DNA of 64,000 bases, taken from assembly GCF_003144195.1 (NCBI RefSeq), contig NW_020290001.1:62001-126000 (forward strand), given 5' to 3'. The notes under the pieces are model-generated. The model did no database searches. It saw only the letters and a program-made list of their open reading frames with translations, and had not been told where the DNA came from. The stretch is from Ceraceosorus guamensis. Lineage: Eukaryota > Basidiomycota > Exobasidiomycetes > Ceraceosorales > Ceraceosoraceae. A program made the position numbers and the translations under genes. This document shows positions 1-13,183 of this stretch, piece after piece (within the stretch, counting starts at the first letter, position 1; each line of letters opens with the position of its first letter).

Positions 1-1192
1 ACCATGAGCTGTACCTACAGTAGTCAGTAGAGTATCGTACAGGTGTGTCTGTACTGTAGCAGCAGCTGCTGCTCATGCCGGCGTCTATGCGCGCTTGGTC
101 GTGTTCATGCTAAATTCGGGTGCATGGATGAGTTGAGTGCGATACGAAGCCAAAGTTAGCGCTTTCATTGCCCGGGCAGTTGAGCAGTCGTCACAGAAAG
201 CCCACAATTTGCACGCGCCGCCGCACGCCCCGCTGTGATCGGTGAATCGGTGGTACTTTACATGCACCTTTTTCGGTCCCTGCATGTTCATGACGAATTA
301 AGTCGAGATCGATCCAGCAGCAGAGAACCGTGAACAAGCGCAAGCTGATGCGTTCGCCGTGCTGCCTGCCAAATATCCCCGCGAAGAGGAAGCCCAAAGC
401 GCTGTGCACGCATGCCATGCCATGCATCTGCATCTCCACACACCAGCAGCACCAACGCAGCTAGCAGAACGACGTGCTGCGCAACAACGTCTTGGATCCG
501 GACGCACCCCAAGAAAGCCGCTCGCCGCCCATACGTAGGACGGTAATGCGTCTCGCTCGAATCTTTCTACATACTCATCAAGATTTGTCACTGAAGTTCC
601 AAGTGGAGCCAGAGTACGACACCAGTACGCATTCACGATTCACGATTGCCGCATTCATGATTGTCGCATTTACCTGAGCCGTTATTCGGAAGCGAGTTAT
701 TGGCTGCAAGGTTCATCCACCGCGCACAGTCGATCCTTGCCTGCTGTCCAGTCGCCTCTGACTCCAGCACTGGCACTGCGTCTTTAATTCACATTCACTA
801 TTGCCACGACACCGCGCCCATGAAACAGACCTGCAACCTCACGCGATCCGAATTGTGCGCAGACAAGTCATTAGGCTTAAGTCCGCTTTCGATCGTAACT
901 TTCACTGTTTGAAGATTGGATCGTGATTCTCACCCATCATCGGTCTGACCATTCACCCAAAGTCTTGCGCAGCCGAGCGTTCGATGTTTTCCAACACCAC
1001 CACGCGCTACTGCGGAAGGTCACTTCGTCACTCCACATGACACATCACGTCCACTTCATTCGCATTTGAGCCTTCTGACATACATCAGAGGCAAGCGGTT
1101 GTGCGACGCACGATTGTAGCTCCTCCCGCATCAGTTCACTGCGAGGTCGACCCGGCACCAAGGACTCCGCTGAGCGCCATCACAACATAAGC
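1..1192. other. Intergenic / 5' flank, no supported gene
   Basis: No reading frame here shows a recognisable domain or a usable exon structure. The stretch includes one copy of the recurring intergenic motif (ATTCACGATT followed by CACGATTG) at about 631-648. A weaker related copy lies near 918-931. The last few hundred bases are the probable promoter and leader of the gene starting at 1193. Confidence 0.6.
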
Positions 1193-4100
1193 ATGTTGGC
1201 TGCGGATGCACCTGCAGAGTCACTGACTGCCCTCACGAACGAATCCGGAACTCAAGACGCAAGACCAGAAGCCCCGCCACTGCAGTCGCTCTTCACCCTA
1301 CCATTCGCACTGCGGCTTCAGCCACTTCCCCACCTCTACTTCACAGCCAAGCAATCAGCGGCAGGTGGGCAAGACAACTCGACATCGGACGCAGACTCCT
1401 CCGCATCGGATCGCTCGGACGCTTCTCGCGACTCTGGTGCTCTCAAGCTCAAAGGCTGTCTCGAGACAGTCCCACCTCACCAGCTCCACGTCGTTTCTTA
1501 CCTCATTGCCAACACCAATGCATTGCAGGCCGTCTGCTCGTGGTCCAAGCTGCTTGCCCTGCTCGCCGACGCAGACGATGATCCGGCCTTTTCAAACTTG
1601 CGCGCATTCTTCGATGCCCGCTTCGACCACGAAGGTCACCTGATCGAGGATGTCCCAAAGTCTCCAAGGAAAGCGCAGTCTAGGCGAAGAAGCTCGGCGG
1701 TCAAGAGCGAGAATCCTCGAAGACCATCATTCGTGGCGCCATCGTCGGTGGGCAGAAGTATGCAACGATCGCGCACAGCAAGCTCATCTGCCTCTGCAGC
1801 ACTAAGCGGTCGAGGCAGAAGTCGCTTCGGCCTACTGGGGCGTGCGCTCTCTAGGGATGACGCGCTGGACTCGGGCGACGAAGGCAGCGCCACGAGCGAT
1901 CTGAGGGCTCCCGAGCTGAAGTGCCCGCCTCGCACTTCTAAGACCCGAGCTGGCGAGGAGCATACAGCCCGCAGCGTCCGGTTTCGAGTGCGCCTGGACC
2001 TCCACTCGGTCGCTCTCGCTCCGCCGCCTCCTGTGCCCAGAGCGTTTTCGAAACGTTCTCATCAAGCTCCGATCCTCAACACGCAGATCCTCGCCTCTCC
2101 AGTCCACTCAGGGCGCTCAGTGGAAGACCACTTGGAGGAGATGATATCGCCGAAGTCGCATCCGTGGGCTGGCACCTCCAAAGATGATGTGTTCGCGCGC
2201 GCCAGAGCTGGTAGCTCTGCCTCTTCACCAGATCGAGGTTTACACCGCGTCGTCAGTCCAGAAAGTGTGCGATCCCGCAGCAGCCTGGCACGGAGCGTGA
2301 GCTCTGGCCAGTCACCTTCATCACCGAGAGCCGATCGAAGCATCTTTGGTCGCAAGCCCACAAAGTCAGGCGGGCATGGCGGCCGCGAGGCGTCTACAGC
2401 ATCTCAAAACAGCCGCATGGATAGTCTGGGCAGATTGATGTCGCAAGAGGGCGCTCACAGCACCGCTACTTTCGAAAGCGCCCACGACGGCGAAATTACA
2501 GCCCTCTCGACCAGCCCAGGCTACGATGTCGAGCGGTCCAAAAGCCCGAACGGGTCGATGGCTGGCAGCACACGCTCCAACAGCGCACGCAAACCCTCGA
2601 TGATCTCCCGCATGTTTAGTTTTGGCAAGAGTGCGAAGAAGTCGAGCGGTAGCGAAGCAGCGTCGACTCATCAAGGGGCTGATGCAAGCTTTGGTACCAC
2701 CGGAATAGTACCCGGAGACGAAGGTGGGCCGCCTACTGGCGTTCCGGAGGTATCAGCCAAGACGAGAGCCGAGAGCTCAGCTTCTTTGACAGTTCCCTCC
2801 GCTTCTCTCGGACGAGGAAGCCGTCGTCGTACAGCTACGTTGGCGAGTAACGAAAGCGAGGAAGAAGCGGTCGACACTGCGGACGATGACCTTGGTTCCA
2901 TGGGAAGCAGCGCCGCTGCTCGATGGCAGCGCAGGCGCGCCTCTGCAGGCTCTGTGCTCAGCAACAACCCCTCGGGCGCGAGCGGTTTGGCCATGGCTCC
3001 CGACCTGCAACCCCTCGCGGAAGGAACGGCATGGAGCCAGACGCGTGCCTCTTCGAGTAGCCATATTGAAGAGGGGTCCAGCACGCGCAAGTGGAAAGCT
3101 GGGGAGGACTTCTTGAGCTTGCTGCGAGGTGCGTGCGAACAGGTGCTGAACGTGAAGCCCTGTGCTGGATCACCTTCTGTCCCGAAAGTCGCCGGGAAGG
3201 GTAAACGCAAGGAAGGCGATTCCAGCCCTAGCAGTCCTACACCTTTTTCATCTGGTGCCCAGACTCCTGTAGGCCCACCACCAAAGCCACTTGATACAGA
3301 CTCATGGTGGCTGTGTGGTCATACAGACCCTCTCAGCATCACACTCCCCTGCGCTTTTGCGGATGCGCTCGGCTGGGAGGGCATCATGCAACTATGCTAC
3401 GGCGAAGGCTCGCAAGCAGCTCGTGACCAAGACTTCAGACCGCTCGGATTAGCGGCCCAGCTGGACACAGCACAACAAAACGAAAAGTCCAAGGTGCAGA
3501 ACTGGGCCAGAGATGTTGCGAGCACAGGTGCGAGTCCTACAGAGCAAGAGCAGCAAGGCATTGATAGTCTTGTCGAATCGGCTTTGAAGCGCTCCGAGGT
3601 TGTCGCCACGACGATCGCTGGAGCGACTGCTACAGAAGCTGAGCTTGCAGCGCCCGACGCTCGGTCTGATGCAGCAGATGATGCGTCCGACATTGCCCCG
3701 TCTGAAAGCGCATCCGCCAAAGCGGTGCGAACTGGACGCGGGGAGGAAAAGGGCAAAGGCGATACGCTTTTGGAGCGACTTCGAAAACGACTCCCGACGC
3801 GCAGCGCTTCGACACCAGGTGGACCCGTTCAAGGAAGCAAAGATCTGATCGGACCTGCACATGATCTGCGGCGCCTGCAGCTCGATGGATATGGGCGAGG
3901 TCGCACTTGGGAGGACTGGCTTGGCCTCGCTCGAAGCATTGCTGCCTGGGTGGAAGACTACGAGACTGATCGAGTCCACTCTGGCTTGGCCCGGGAGCCA
4001 GTCGCTGTGCAAAGATCGGCCGGCACCGCACCCGTCTTCCAGGCGACAGCCGATTCTGGCTTCCACGAGCCAGCGTCGAACGGTCATTCAGCTTTCGGTC

Positions 4101-4809
4101 AGGCTCCGGCTGAAAGCATGAACTTGCCGGAATGCATCAGTGAGGATGCGCTTGACCCCAAGTCCACCTTCAGACGCAGAGCTGGTGTGCCTCCCGCTTT
4201 GACAAACGCGGAGAGCGGTGAGGAGCACATGCATTACCGATGGGCCAGCAGTCGCCTCAAGTCAAAGCATTTCGCTTCAGCAATCAGTGAGTTCGATGGC
4301 ACAAGCTGGTTCCCTCGACACTTGAGGTTGCTAACGCGCACTGTTGCGACGGTCCGCCTGCAGCGCTCGGCACCGCTTCGCTGGTGCACATGCTCTCTCA
4401 GGTCAACGCTGCGGATTGGACGCACAGGTCCGCGTGGGAGCTAGACTATCTAGAAGCTTGTGTTTTTCATGCGCCCCTTGTAGCCGAACGCTTTGGACCG
4501 CCGGGCACATCGGTCATACCCGCCCAACTGTCCTTTGCTCCGACGAGCGACGAGGAGCGAGAGCGGGCAAAGAGCTGCCCTTACCCTTCGGAGAGTGGAG
4601 CTTGGGATCCGAACCAGTGGCGCGCTTGGCTTTCTGGATTACAACCGGGCAACATCATAGTCCCTGCTGTGTCGTGGCAAGCTTGGTGGACCCTCATTAG
4701 CGTATTGAATGGCGCGGACAGGTCAGGCAGACCGTTTGATCTGCAGGTCAAGGCAGTGGACGAACCCTTTTCTGCCGTCTTGCCAGAAGTGGACTCGGTC
4801 TTCATTTGA
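1193..4809 (+). CDS. Hypothetical serine-rich protein, 1179 residues
   Basis: I do not recognise this protein. Two exons fit: 1193-4286 and 4364-4809. The 77-nt intron starts GTGAGT, has a CTAAC branch site at 4331-4335 and ends CTGCAG. Splicing keeps frame and replaces a short misframed tail with a well-behaved C-terminus. The ATG at 1193 is the first in the long frame. An ordered N-terminal region (about residues 30-145, rich in Leu, Pro and aromatics) is followed by roughly 500 residues of Ser/Arg/Gly-rich disordered sequence with many possible Ser-Pro phosphosites. Further ordered blocks follow near residues 700-760, 895-930 and 1030-1179, rich in Trp (for example DSWWLCGHTDPL and WQAWWTLISVL). 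I see no signal peptide, membrane segment or known catalytic motif. A scaffold or signalling role is only a guess from composition. Confidence 0.85.
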
Positions 4810-7285
4810 GACGCGCAAAGCTGTTTTTTTTTTTTTCCCGCATATTGATCTCTCTTAGCACACATACCAACTTTTTCATAGAAAAGCTTTGCAATTGGGC
4901 CGCGGAGGCTGCTGTGTGATGTGTGCGTTTCGTATCCTAGAGCCAGCTTCCCTCTGAATTTGGGTATCCTCGTACCTTTCACTCGAGGTTGACTGGCTGT
5001 CAGGCTTCTCTTCGCCTGCTCGCGATAATGAGTGTGCGTGGGTCCGATCGGGTGCACCTGGCCTCCTGTGCTCTCCTATGTGCAGATGCGGCGGATGTGT
5101 GCATCTAGTGCTTATTGTACGGTAAGCACCCCTGTTATGTAGTTCAGTGCATCAAGCCTGAGACTCTTGATTTGCCTTAGAATGAAGCATTTTGTTCGCT
5201 CCTGTCTCTTGCTATACAGAGCTTCCTCGTGGATTCGCGATTCGAATTTTGAATTGGACTCTTGACTGCCAGGCAACAGGGGTGGAGATGATCACGAATT
5301 ATCACTATCATGAATCTTGCGTGTATAGCATGGTTTTACTCGAGACTTTATCGCGCTAATCATACGCATGGACGGTGGCGTACTCGGCATTGACGGTGGG
5401 ATCTTGAGGCCGTAAATTTTCGTGCCATCCAAGACCAAAATTTCAAAGATCCAGCATTCACATTCAGATTCACGATTGATCGATTCATGCAGCACCTGAT
5501 GTACCGCATTTCTTGATTTGCATTCAATTCTTGATTCGTGGACACGTCTCCCCTGCACCACCAGCACGTCAAAATGCCACCCACCTCAAGATGGGCGCAG
5601 ACGCGAGTCTCGCTTGCGCTCGTGTACCGGTACACGAATCCGGATCAAAGTGCAGCAACCTCGATTAACTAGATATCGGAGCTCAGAGTTGGGGACCTCG
5701 ATTCAAAGTCAAGAATCTAGAGTGTTGGAGTCCACAATTGAATTGAAGTCACTCAATCACCAAATCAAGAAGCTTGAATGCCTGCGGATGCTACTACTAT
5801 GTATACGGGTACTACTGCTGTATGCACGCAACGTTTCGATCAGCGTAGGCCTCCGCAGGAAAGCTATACCCCTCATCTGCGCGCGGTTCAAGGTTTTATG
5901 GATCTTCGTGGCAAGCAGCCGCTGCTGCTGCATATATCTATAGGTGCCGGAGCGTGAATTAAAGACCTGTGAATACATTGGATTCGTCATTTACATAGAT
6001 AAGTGCAGCGCAGCAGGTGCACCGTACGTGTTTGCCCGCACACTCAATCAGACTGTGACTCTGACTGGAGACTCTTTCTTATACTTCGTGATTTGTACGC
6101 GCGAGCTGACTTTGAACTCAGACGCCTACGACGCCCGCAGCTCCCGATCCCGCTGCGTGGGTCCTCGCGCAGACAGGCAGGGCCTGCTGAAGGCGTTTTG
6201 TCATCCTTGAAATCATGAACACTCGATCATGACTCATGAAGCTGAATCACTTCCAGAGTCTTGACTGTCATTCTTATTGCCGCTATTCGCTTCAGCTGAT
6301 GCTGCATATATGCCATGCAGCGCGTTCGCAGTGCGCTCAATTAAGGGATTCACACATCGAAACCCCGCACCCATGCAGCAAGTAGCCCGCTCATCAAAGA
6401 ATAGCAGAACGCCAGAACTTTAAGCCACGCAGCGCATCGCATTGCATCCCGCGCGGCAGCAACATAGCATATACGCTGCTGATGCGTGCGTGCATGCATG
6501 GCGTGGCAGCGCGACTGCGCCCGCGCGTCAACCGTGCGTTGCTCTCGCGTTTGACACACACCGTGCCTGTGCACGAAGTTGTGGCACTCTCGGTCGTGAC
6601 TGAATCTGTGAATATGGAGCTAAAGCGTGCACACTGATCGCGCACACGCGCTCCTTCGTGTACGAGCCTCCCGTCCGTCCCCTTTTCGTCTCAATGAACT
6701 ACCCAGATGAAGAGGTGGCAGACCATTGCAGATCTTTAGTCGTCCACTCCTCACGTCTCTCTCTTGCCCGCATCCTACTCAGGCTCAGACCGCGCTTTCT
6801 TTTGCTTCTCAAGACAGATTCAGGCTGACGGCGGAGAGCGACACGTACATACGTCGTACGTGCGTAGCGCCGAGTCCTGCGCTGGCGGGGCGATTAGAGG
6901 CTGAAAGACGCGGCGGAGCAGTTGCTACAAGGTACGCGGCACGACGACCATCCATCCTCGCGCCGATCGACATCTTGACTGCGCCGCCGCTTTCGGACTA
7001 GGTGCCTGACCTGATACTTAGTCGCACTCGTCTTGCCGACACGCTGCCTGCGAATATCACCAGCGTGGAATCGGAGACTGCAGCATCGCAGCGGTCGTGC
7101 TATTGGCGCTCGAAACCCAAGCTGCAACGTCTGCGGCGAGCGGCGCAGGACAGCGCGATCTTTGGCTTCGTGGTCACCATTCAAGGACGACGCTCAAGGA
7201 TTCGATCCGAGCCTTTTGGCCTTCCTTCACATTGCCCCAAATTCTCAAGTCTCCAATTGCTGAGCCTACACTCTTGCTGTCAAAC
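4810..7285. other. Intergenic, no supported gene
   Basis: A poly-T run begins near 4824, just after the upstream stop codon, and may belong to the 3' end of that gene. AT-richer patches at about 5220-5310 and 5455-5535 carry the recurring ATTCACGATT / ATTCGTGATT motif in several degenerate copies. The longest open frame (5518-5943, plus strand) has no coding character I can defend. The last few hundred bases should contain the promoter of the Msb1-like gene. Confidence 0.55.
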
Positions 7286-10200
7286 ATGCCAACGCTATTC
7301 TCACGCCGACAGCGGCCTGCTGGCAGCGAGCTAGGCGCACTTCGTTTCGGCAACGGGATCTCTTCCAGCGACTTGCTTGCTCGAGCTGCTTCACCAAGCG
7401 ATCAAGACGCCCGCCCACTGCCTGATGTGCCTGGTCATGATGACCTTCCCGCAACGTATCAACCAGACTACCGTACTCCCGCCTCCGGTCCTTCGATGAC
7501 CGAATTCGGAGCTGCACGGTCTCAGGTCTCCAAAAGCCCCTATATGACTGCCTCATTTGGGAAGCGGTCAGAGGATCGCTTCGGGTCTTCTAGCCTTCAG
7601 GCACCTGCTCGCAAGCCCAATCGCTCTGGCACGCTGCCTTTAGTGCCTTTGACAGCCACCACTCCAGTCACTCTTGGAGTCGCTAGTCCAACGAAGGGTC
7701 CGGGATCCGTGTATGCTGTGCAGGAGCAGGTAGAGCCCTACACATATGGATATGCTCACGAAGGTTGGGACACTCAGCTCGATGCTGCCCAAGTTGCAGA
7801 CCTGATAACTGCATGTGGCGACCAGATTCGTCGCAGAGGTGAGCGATTGGCCTGACTATGAGCATTGACGTAGCGTGGATCATATTCTCAACAGAAGCGC
7901 TTTCACTTTGGTCTCGCTTCTTGCAGGTATCGATTCGCCCCTCATCTTCTCATCCATGGCGCTAGACGTGTCGCCGAGCAATACGGGTTCTCTGATCAAA
8001 AGCTATCTGGCGGGTCTGAATGACTCAGATCGTAATGCGTCGCAGACCACCATCACTGGTCGCCCGGACGGCACTGCGCAGCCAGAATCGCTGCCCTCGG
8101 GATTCTTGGACGAAATACGGTTTGCTAACCCCCACGACCTCGCTACTGTCATCAAATGGGCGATGGCACGAATGGGTCGCATCTTCGCTGTGCCTGTACC
8201 CACTCCTGCGAAGGGAGGGCCTGGGAGGAAAGGCGAGCTGGAGGAGGAAACAATCGTCGTGCAGCAGCGCGGCTTCCTCGAGCTAGAGCACTACATGGCT
8301 TGGCGCGAGGAAGAGAGGAGTGAGTACCGCACATGTCAGATCACTTGCAACCTTCTGATGACCCATGCACACGGACCCCATTTAGATCGCAACTATCCTC
8401 CGACTGCCTTTTCCGCTTTCATCGACCTTCTGACCGATTCATCAGCCTCTCTGCTTCTCACCACGCTATTTTCTTTGCTCTCTTCAACCTCCTCATACAG
8501 CCACAAGAACGGCATGACACCGTCCAAGATCTCGCGCATCTTTGGTGCGCTAATCTTCGGCTTGCCTGAGGACGATACGTTTGAGCGCACATACGATTCA
8601 TATGTGCGGGCGGGCAACGCCACGGAGCATCTTCTGCACGCATACATCCGGGACATCAGCACGATGGAGGCATTGCCCGTGAGGCTAGCAGACCACATCA
8701 AAGGATACCCCAAGATGCTCTCTACTGAGCTTAATCACCCGGCTAGACACGTACAAGGCGTACCTATTACGCAGGTGGAGCGTCAGGTACGGCTCTACAG
8801 TGCTGACCTCGTCCAGACCGCCGGTGAGATTGACCTGACAAACGACTCGGAGGAATGGGCTGCGTGCTGTAGCGACAGCGACTACCATGGCCAGCATCCG
8901 CAACTCTCGGATCGCTTCCGCAAACTCGTCAACCTTCGAGGAGGCACGGGTCAAGGGCGAAAAGGGGAGGTCAACACGATTGGTAGGAGCGCGTCTCAAA
9001 TTTTGCGAGCAGGAGACTTGGAATTTGAGGCTTACGAATCCGTGTCTGCAAAAGACTGGGGTGACTTCATGCTCGATGGCTTTGCTGCACCTGATCAATC
9101 GAAGCTGGCCTTTGATCTTCGCGAGAGCGAGCGCAAAGCCCGACACAAGCGGCAATCGATGGCCTGGGACAAGTTCGAAGAGCAAGGCTTTGTCGCTACG
9201 GACGATGGCCTCCGCGAAGTCCTTAGCTTTGACGACGGGCTGAAAGAGGACATGCGAAAGTGGCCCTCGCAGCGCGCTGAACTGATGGAGCAATTGCGAA
9301 ACCAGGTCAAAAAGCTGCCGCCCTTTCCTTACGACACGACACCAGTCTGTGTGGCGAGCCCTTCGCGCGATGGGTCGGAGCACTCTGGACAGTGGCAAGA
9401 GTATCCGATTTCTCGGATGGACGATCTCTTTGCTGAATGCTGGGCCGACTACTGCTTGGGTAGTGGCTGGAGCAACAGGGACGAGCTGACACACCGGAAC
9501 GCCAATTTCGTGGTGGTACAGTACAAGAGCCGTCCAGCGCCATGGACAGTAGGCAAGGGTGCGTCGTCAGCGTCGGCCTCCCTGCCGACAAGTGTCAGCG
9601 TTCGCGATCACAACGAGTTTGGCGAGGCGATCCAAGCCGACGACCGCACGGATGCTGCTTGGTTTGTCGTGCAGGAAATTGTGCCATCTCAATACCGCAG
9701 CGACCTGGACGCTGCTGGTCGTCTCAAGCGACGGAGCAAAGCTTACGTTCGGAAGTTCAACGTCTTCAAGCGCATGTGGAAAGACAGATCGGAAGAGTCT
9801 TTGCCGTACAATCCGAATGATCCATTCCGCCCGGGTGTCGGGGGCATGACGAAACAACTTCGACTGCCTGATCCTGCCGCAACATCCAGAGCATTCGATA
9901 TAGAACGATCAACCACCTACACGACGGTCAGAACACGCGACCAACGTCGCGCGGATGCTGGCGTAGTGCCGAATGCTAGCTACGATCGGTCTTCGCCTTT
10001 GCCCTCAGGGGCGGTCACGCCAAGCAATGAGGAGCCCGCCGCAGGTCGTCTTCTCAACCACCTGCGTTCGCGTACTAGGCGAGGCAGGTCAGGCCATGAG
10101 AATTCCTACGGAGATGAAGAAGGCGTGGCACCTGCCGTTCCGCCAAAGCACGGTGCAACCTTGCCTGCCGCTATGCGACCAGTTGAAAACCAGGCGAGGG

Positions 10201-11822
10201 CATCGGATGTGTCAAACGGCCTCGTCCGAAAATCCTCGTGGTCATCGGCGGACTTTGAGACGCGCAGTGTGCATGACCCGGATATGGCTGCCTTGAATTT
10301 TAGCGATGGGCCACCGAGTGGGGGGCGTGTGAGAAATGCTCTCCGGCGTGATCCGCGCCGCGAAAGCAAAGACGATTCTTGGTTGGATGTAATGGTCAAG
10401 GCCAACGAGTCACGGATGACTGGTCAAGATGCGCCTCCGCCCAGCAGCAAGCCCAAGGCAGCAGACGGCTCGACACCTTCACTAGGTCTTGGCGTCACAC
10501 CCCTTCCGGCAAACTCCTCGCGTCCCGTGACCCTTCCTGTCCGCGATGCAAGTCTGCCAGGAGGCTCCAGCAGGTCTCCTGCGCACAACAGTACTCAGTT
10601 GCCTGCCAGTGCACCGGCACATGTCCAGGTCGCGCCTACTGTTGTCAGCCCTGGACCAGCATCTGCTGCCGCTGCGATCGCCGCTGCGGGCTGGTCCCGG
10701 GAGCCTGCTCGCAATGGCGTTCCTGCTCAGGATAGCGATGCCGACTTTTCACTTCCCTACCTGCAGCCCAATGCGCGCGACGGTCTATTGACGGAGGTGC
10801 AGGCTACGACTCGTAGCCCTGAACGCTCTTCGCAGTTGACATCACCACGATCTGCCGGTGTCAAAGCGACGCCGTCTGCTTCTCCCACTGCGAAGTCCTC
10901 CAGCACGTCGGCAGCCCATGGCGAGCCGCATCTAGCACGCCGCTCGCCTCCTTTGGATCGGATGGAAGTCGATGGTGCAGATGACACTCGTGAGAGCACT
11001 CGATCCGTCATTCCCGCGATGCCCGGACCTGATGCGAGTCCCGCTGAGAAGGAACGAGTTCGTCAAGCTCGCATTGATGCGGCAAAGGAGCGCGCACGCG
11101 AGCTGCGAGCAGGACTGCAAAGTGTGGACGTTCGAAAAGCCAACGCGCCTCAGAGCCCCCAGAAATCCGTATCGCCAGCGACAACACCTAACGCGCGGCC
11201 TCGTGTGGATCCGTTCAGCAAGAATCCGACGGCAGGTCGCGTGTCTGCTATTGCTTCAAAGTTTGGAGGGCCTGGCAAGGCAGGTATTGCTTCTCCAACC
11301 AACTCGGAAGGCACCCAACGCTCCCCGGCCAAGCTTCCCTTCCCAGGCTCTGCCATCTCCAGTCCTGATCCCTCGCCAAGCAAGAAGCCAACCGGAGCAA
11401 ATGGCTTCGCTGCTTTCACGAATGCGCCTCAGTCGCCGTCAGTAGCTGCAGCCGCGCTTGTCAATGATGACGCTGACGAGACCGAGTCGGCCGCTGGGCG
11501 TCGTTCTGAGGATAGCGCTGGCGCAACCGATACAGACTCCATCTACCCTGATGAGTCCGCATCCCGATATGTTCGTGACGACAACGAGCGCCCTCTGCGT
11601 CTCTACAATGAGCATGAGAACGCTGAAGAACTTGAAAATGCAGAAGCAGAGGATCATGTCATGGCCCTGCGAGCACGGTATCAACCGGGAATGCCTCTAG
11701 ACAATGTGGCCGAAGAGGTGAGTGGCGCGGAGAGCGGAATTTCTTTCATAATCCACTGAAAGCCTTCTTTGTTTGCCTTTGTGAACCAGTCCGAGTCTAT
11801 GCTCAGTGGCTCCAACTTCTGA
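7286..11822 (+). CDS. Msb1-like protein with RhoGAP-fold domain (Msb1/Mug8 family)
   Basis: Four exons fit (7286-7838, 7927-8319, 8386-11717, 11790-11822), giving 1436 residues. All introns are GT-AG. The start MPTLFSRRQR resembles starts in this family; upstream in-frame sequence was not used because the family begins here. The Msb1/Mug8 domain starts near residue 150. It includes the GIDSPLIFSSMALD block across the first junction, RNYPPTAFSAFIDLLTD across the second, and FGLPEDDTFERTYDSYVRAG near residue 375. The C-terminal half is Ser/Pro/Ala-rich and probably disordered, with a short Arg/Glu helix near residues 1200-1220. Yeast Msb1 acts in polarity and cell-wall integrity with Cdc42, Rho1 and Bem1 at growth sites; that role is inferred here. 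The second intron (66 nt) is a multiple of three without a stop, so retention would insert 22 residues. Confidence 0.9.
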
Positions 11823-13149
11823 TTACTTGCAACGCCCCGCACGCCTTTCATCACAAGACGGCCTTCAGCGTGAAGTATTTATCGGACTGGCATTGTCGTT
11901 GGAAAGCACTCTGCTCTTCATCCCACTGTACTACTACCACTTGCATGCCCCTCTTACCTCCGCGCCTGTCCCTCTGGATACACACGACCGCATGACCCAC
12001 CCTCCTTTATTGTCACCTTTGGCCCTCACATCGTTTCGCCATCTTCATTATTGGCTCCTATCAAGACCCGCATTTCAAGTGTCTCTTACACCTTTTGCAG
12101 AACGCATGCTTTACTCTAGTGTTTTTGATGCAGTGCGCTTCCTGCACAGAAGAAGAAGAGAGGCATTTAAACACGCTGCATCCGATACCTAGGATGGCCT
12201 GGAGCAAGGTCACGGTTGCGGATTCCTGGCAATGCTTCTTGTCGCGCTTTCAGCTGTGTGTGCCTGATGAAGCGGGGGAGCGACGCTTTGGTGACGTTCA
12301 CGATCCTTGTCAGCCAGAAGAGAAAGTTTGGCAGTTTTGAGTATGTACTACCAGGCACGACGACGCAAATGTAAAGGGCAAGTCACGCCCCGCACGAGTT
12401 CTGCATGAATCATGGCAACATTCACATGTGATTTGGCGTGTAAATACCACGACTCGCACCGCGCGCAGGGTCACCTTTGCAAAGTCAACTTCGAAACTTG
12501 CTGCACCGCAAGCGCTCACTCGAGTTTGGATCCGAATTAAGAGCGTGATCGAGCAGCGGTGGGGGGCAAACCTTGGATGGCGAAAATTGCGGAGTGCACA
12601 TGCGCGCCTGCAGATGTGCTCCCATCGGGCACTAGAGCCGTACAAATCACATCTGCCCTCCGCGCGGAAGTTGTGATCAGCATGCGTGTGAGTGCGTTAG
12701 CTCAATCACTGCTGCTGCATGCCACTCAAGGCTATAAAATGCCACGAGGGCCAGAAGTCGCTTTTCACTTGTTGCTGCTGCTCCCTCGTGACGAACGTGA
12801 ATCGTGAATGAATGGCTTGGTGTGCCGCGAGCGTTTTATTGAGAGCAAGGAGCGGTTTCAAGCGGGAATGACAAAAGAGGACCGCTCAGGGTGCAAACGG
12901 TGCTTGTGCTCGAGTAGTCGGAAGAGTCGCAGGTGGGCAAGCGGAGGAGGCTTTCGATGCTCGGACCCATTCACATTCACATTTGGTGATTCGCATTGGG
13001 TGCTTCCTTTGCTGGCTGCATGGCTCTTGGTTCGCTCCTCAAACTCCGCTGCCCAGCAGTCAAGGGAAGGTCGGAGCGCGTGCGTGCCCAGTTAATCGTG
13101 CGCGTGGATCCGAGCTGCTGGAGCTAGCGGACAGGAGAGCGGGGCAAGT

Positions 13150-13183
<34 letters not shown>

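Noticed and set aside
2671-3210. Antisense open frame of 179 codons within the first gene
   Set aside because: It mirrors the Ser/Arg-rich coding strand and has no independent features.
5518-5943. 141-codon plus-strand open frame
   Set aside because: It is composed of repeat-like AT-rich sequence with the intergenic motif, and its product resembles nothing known.
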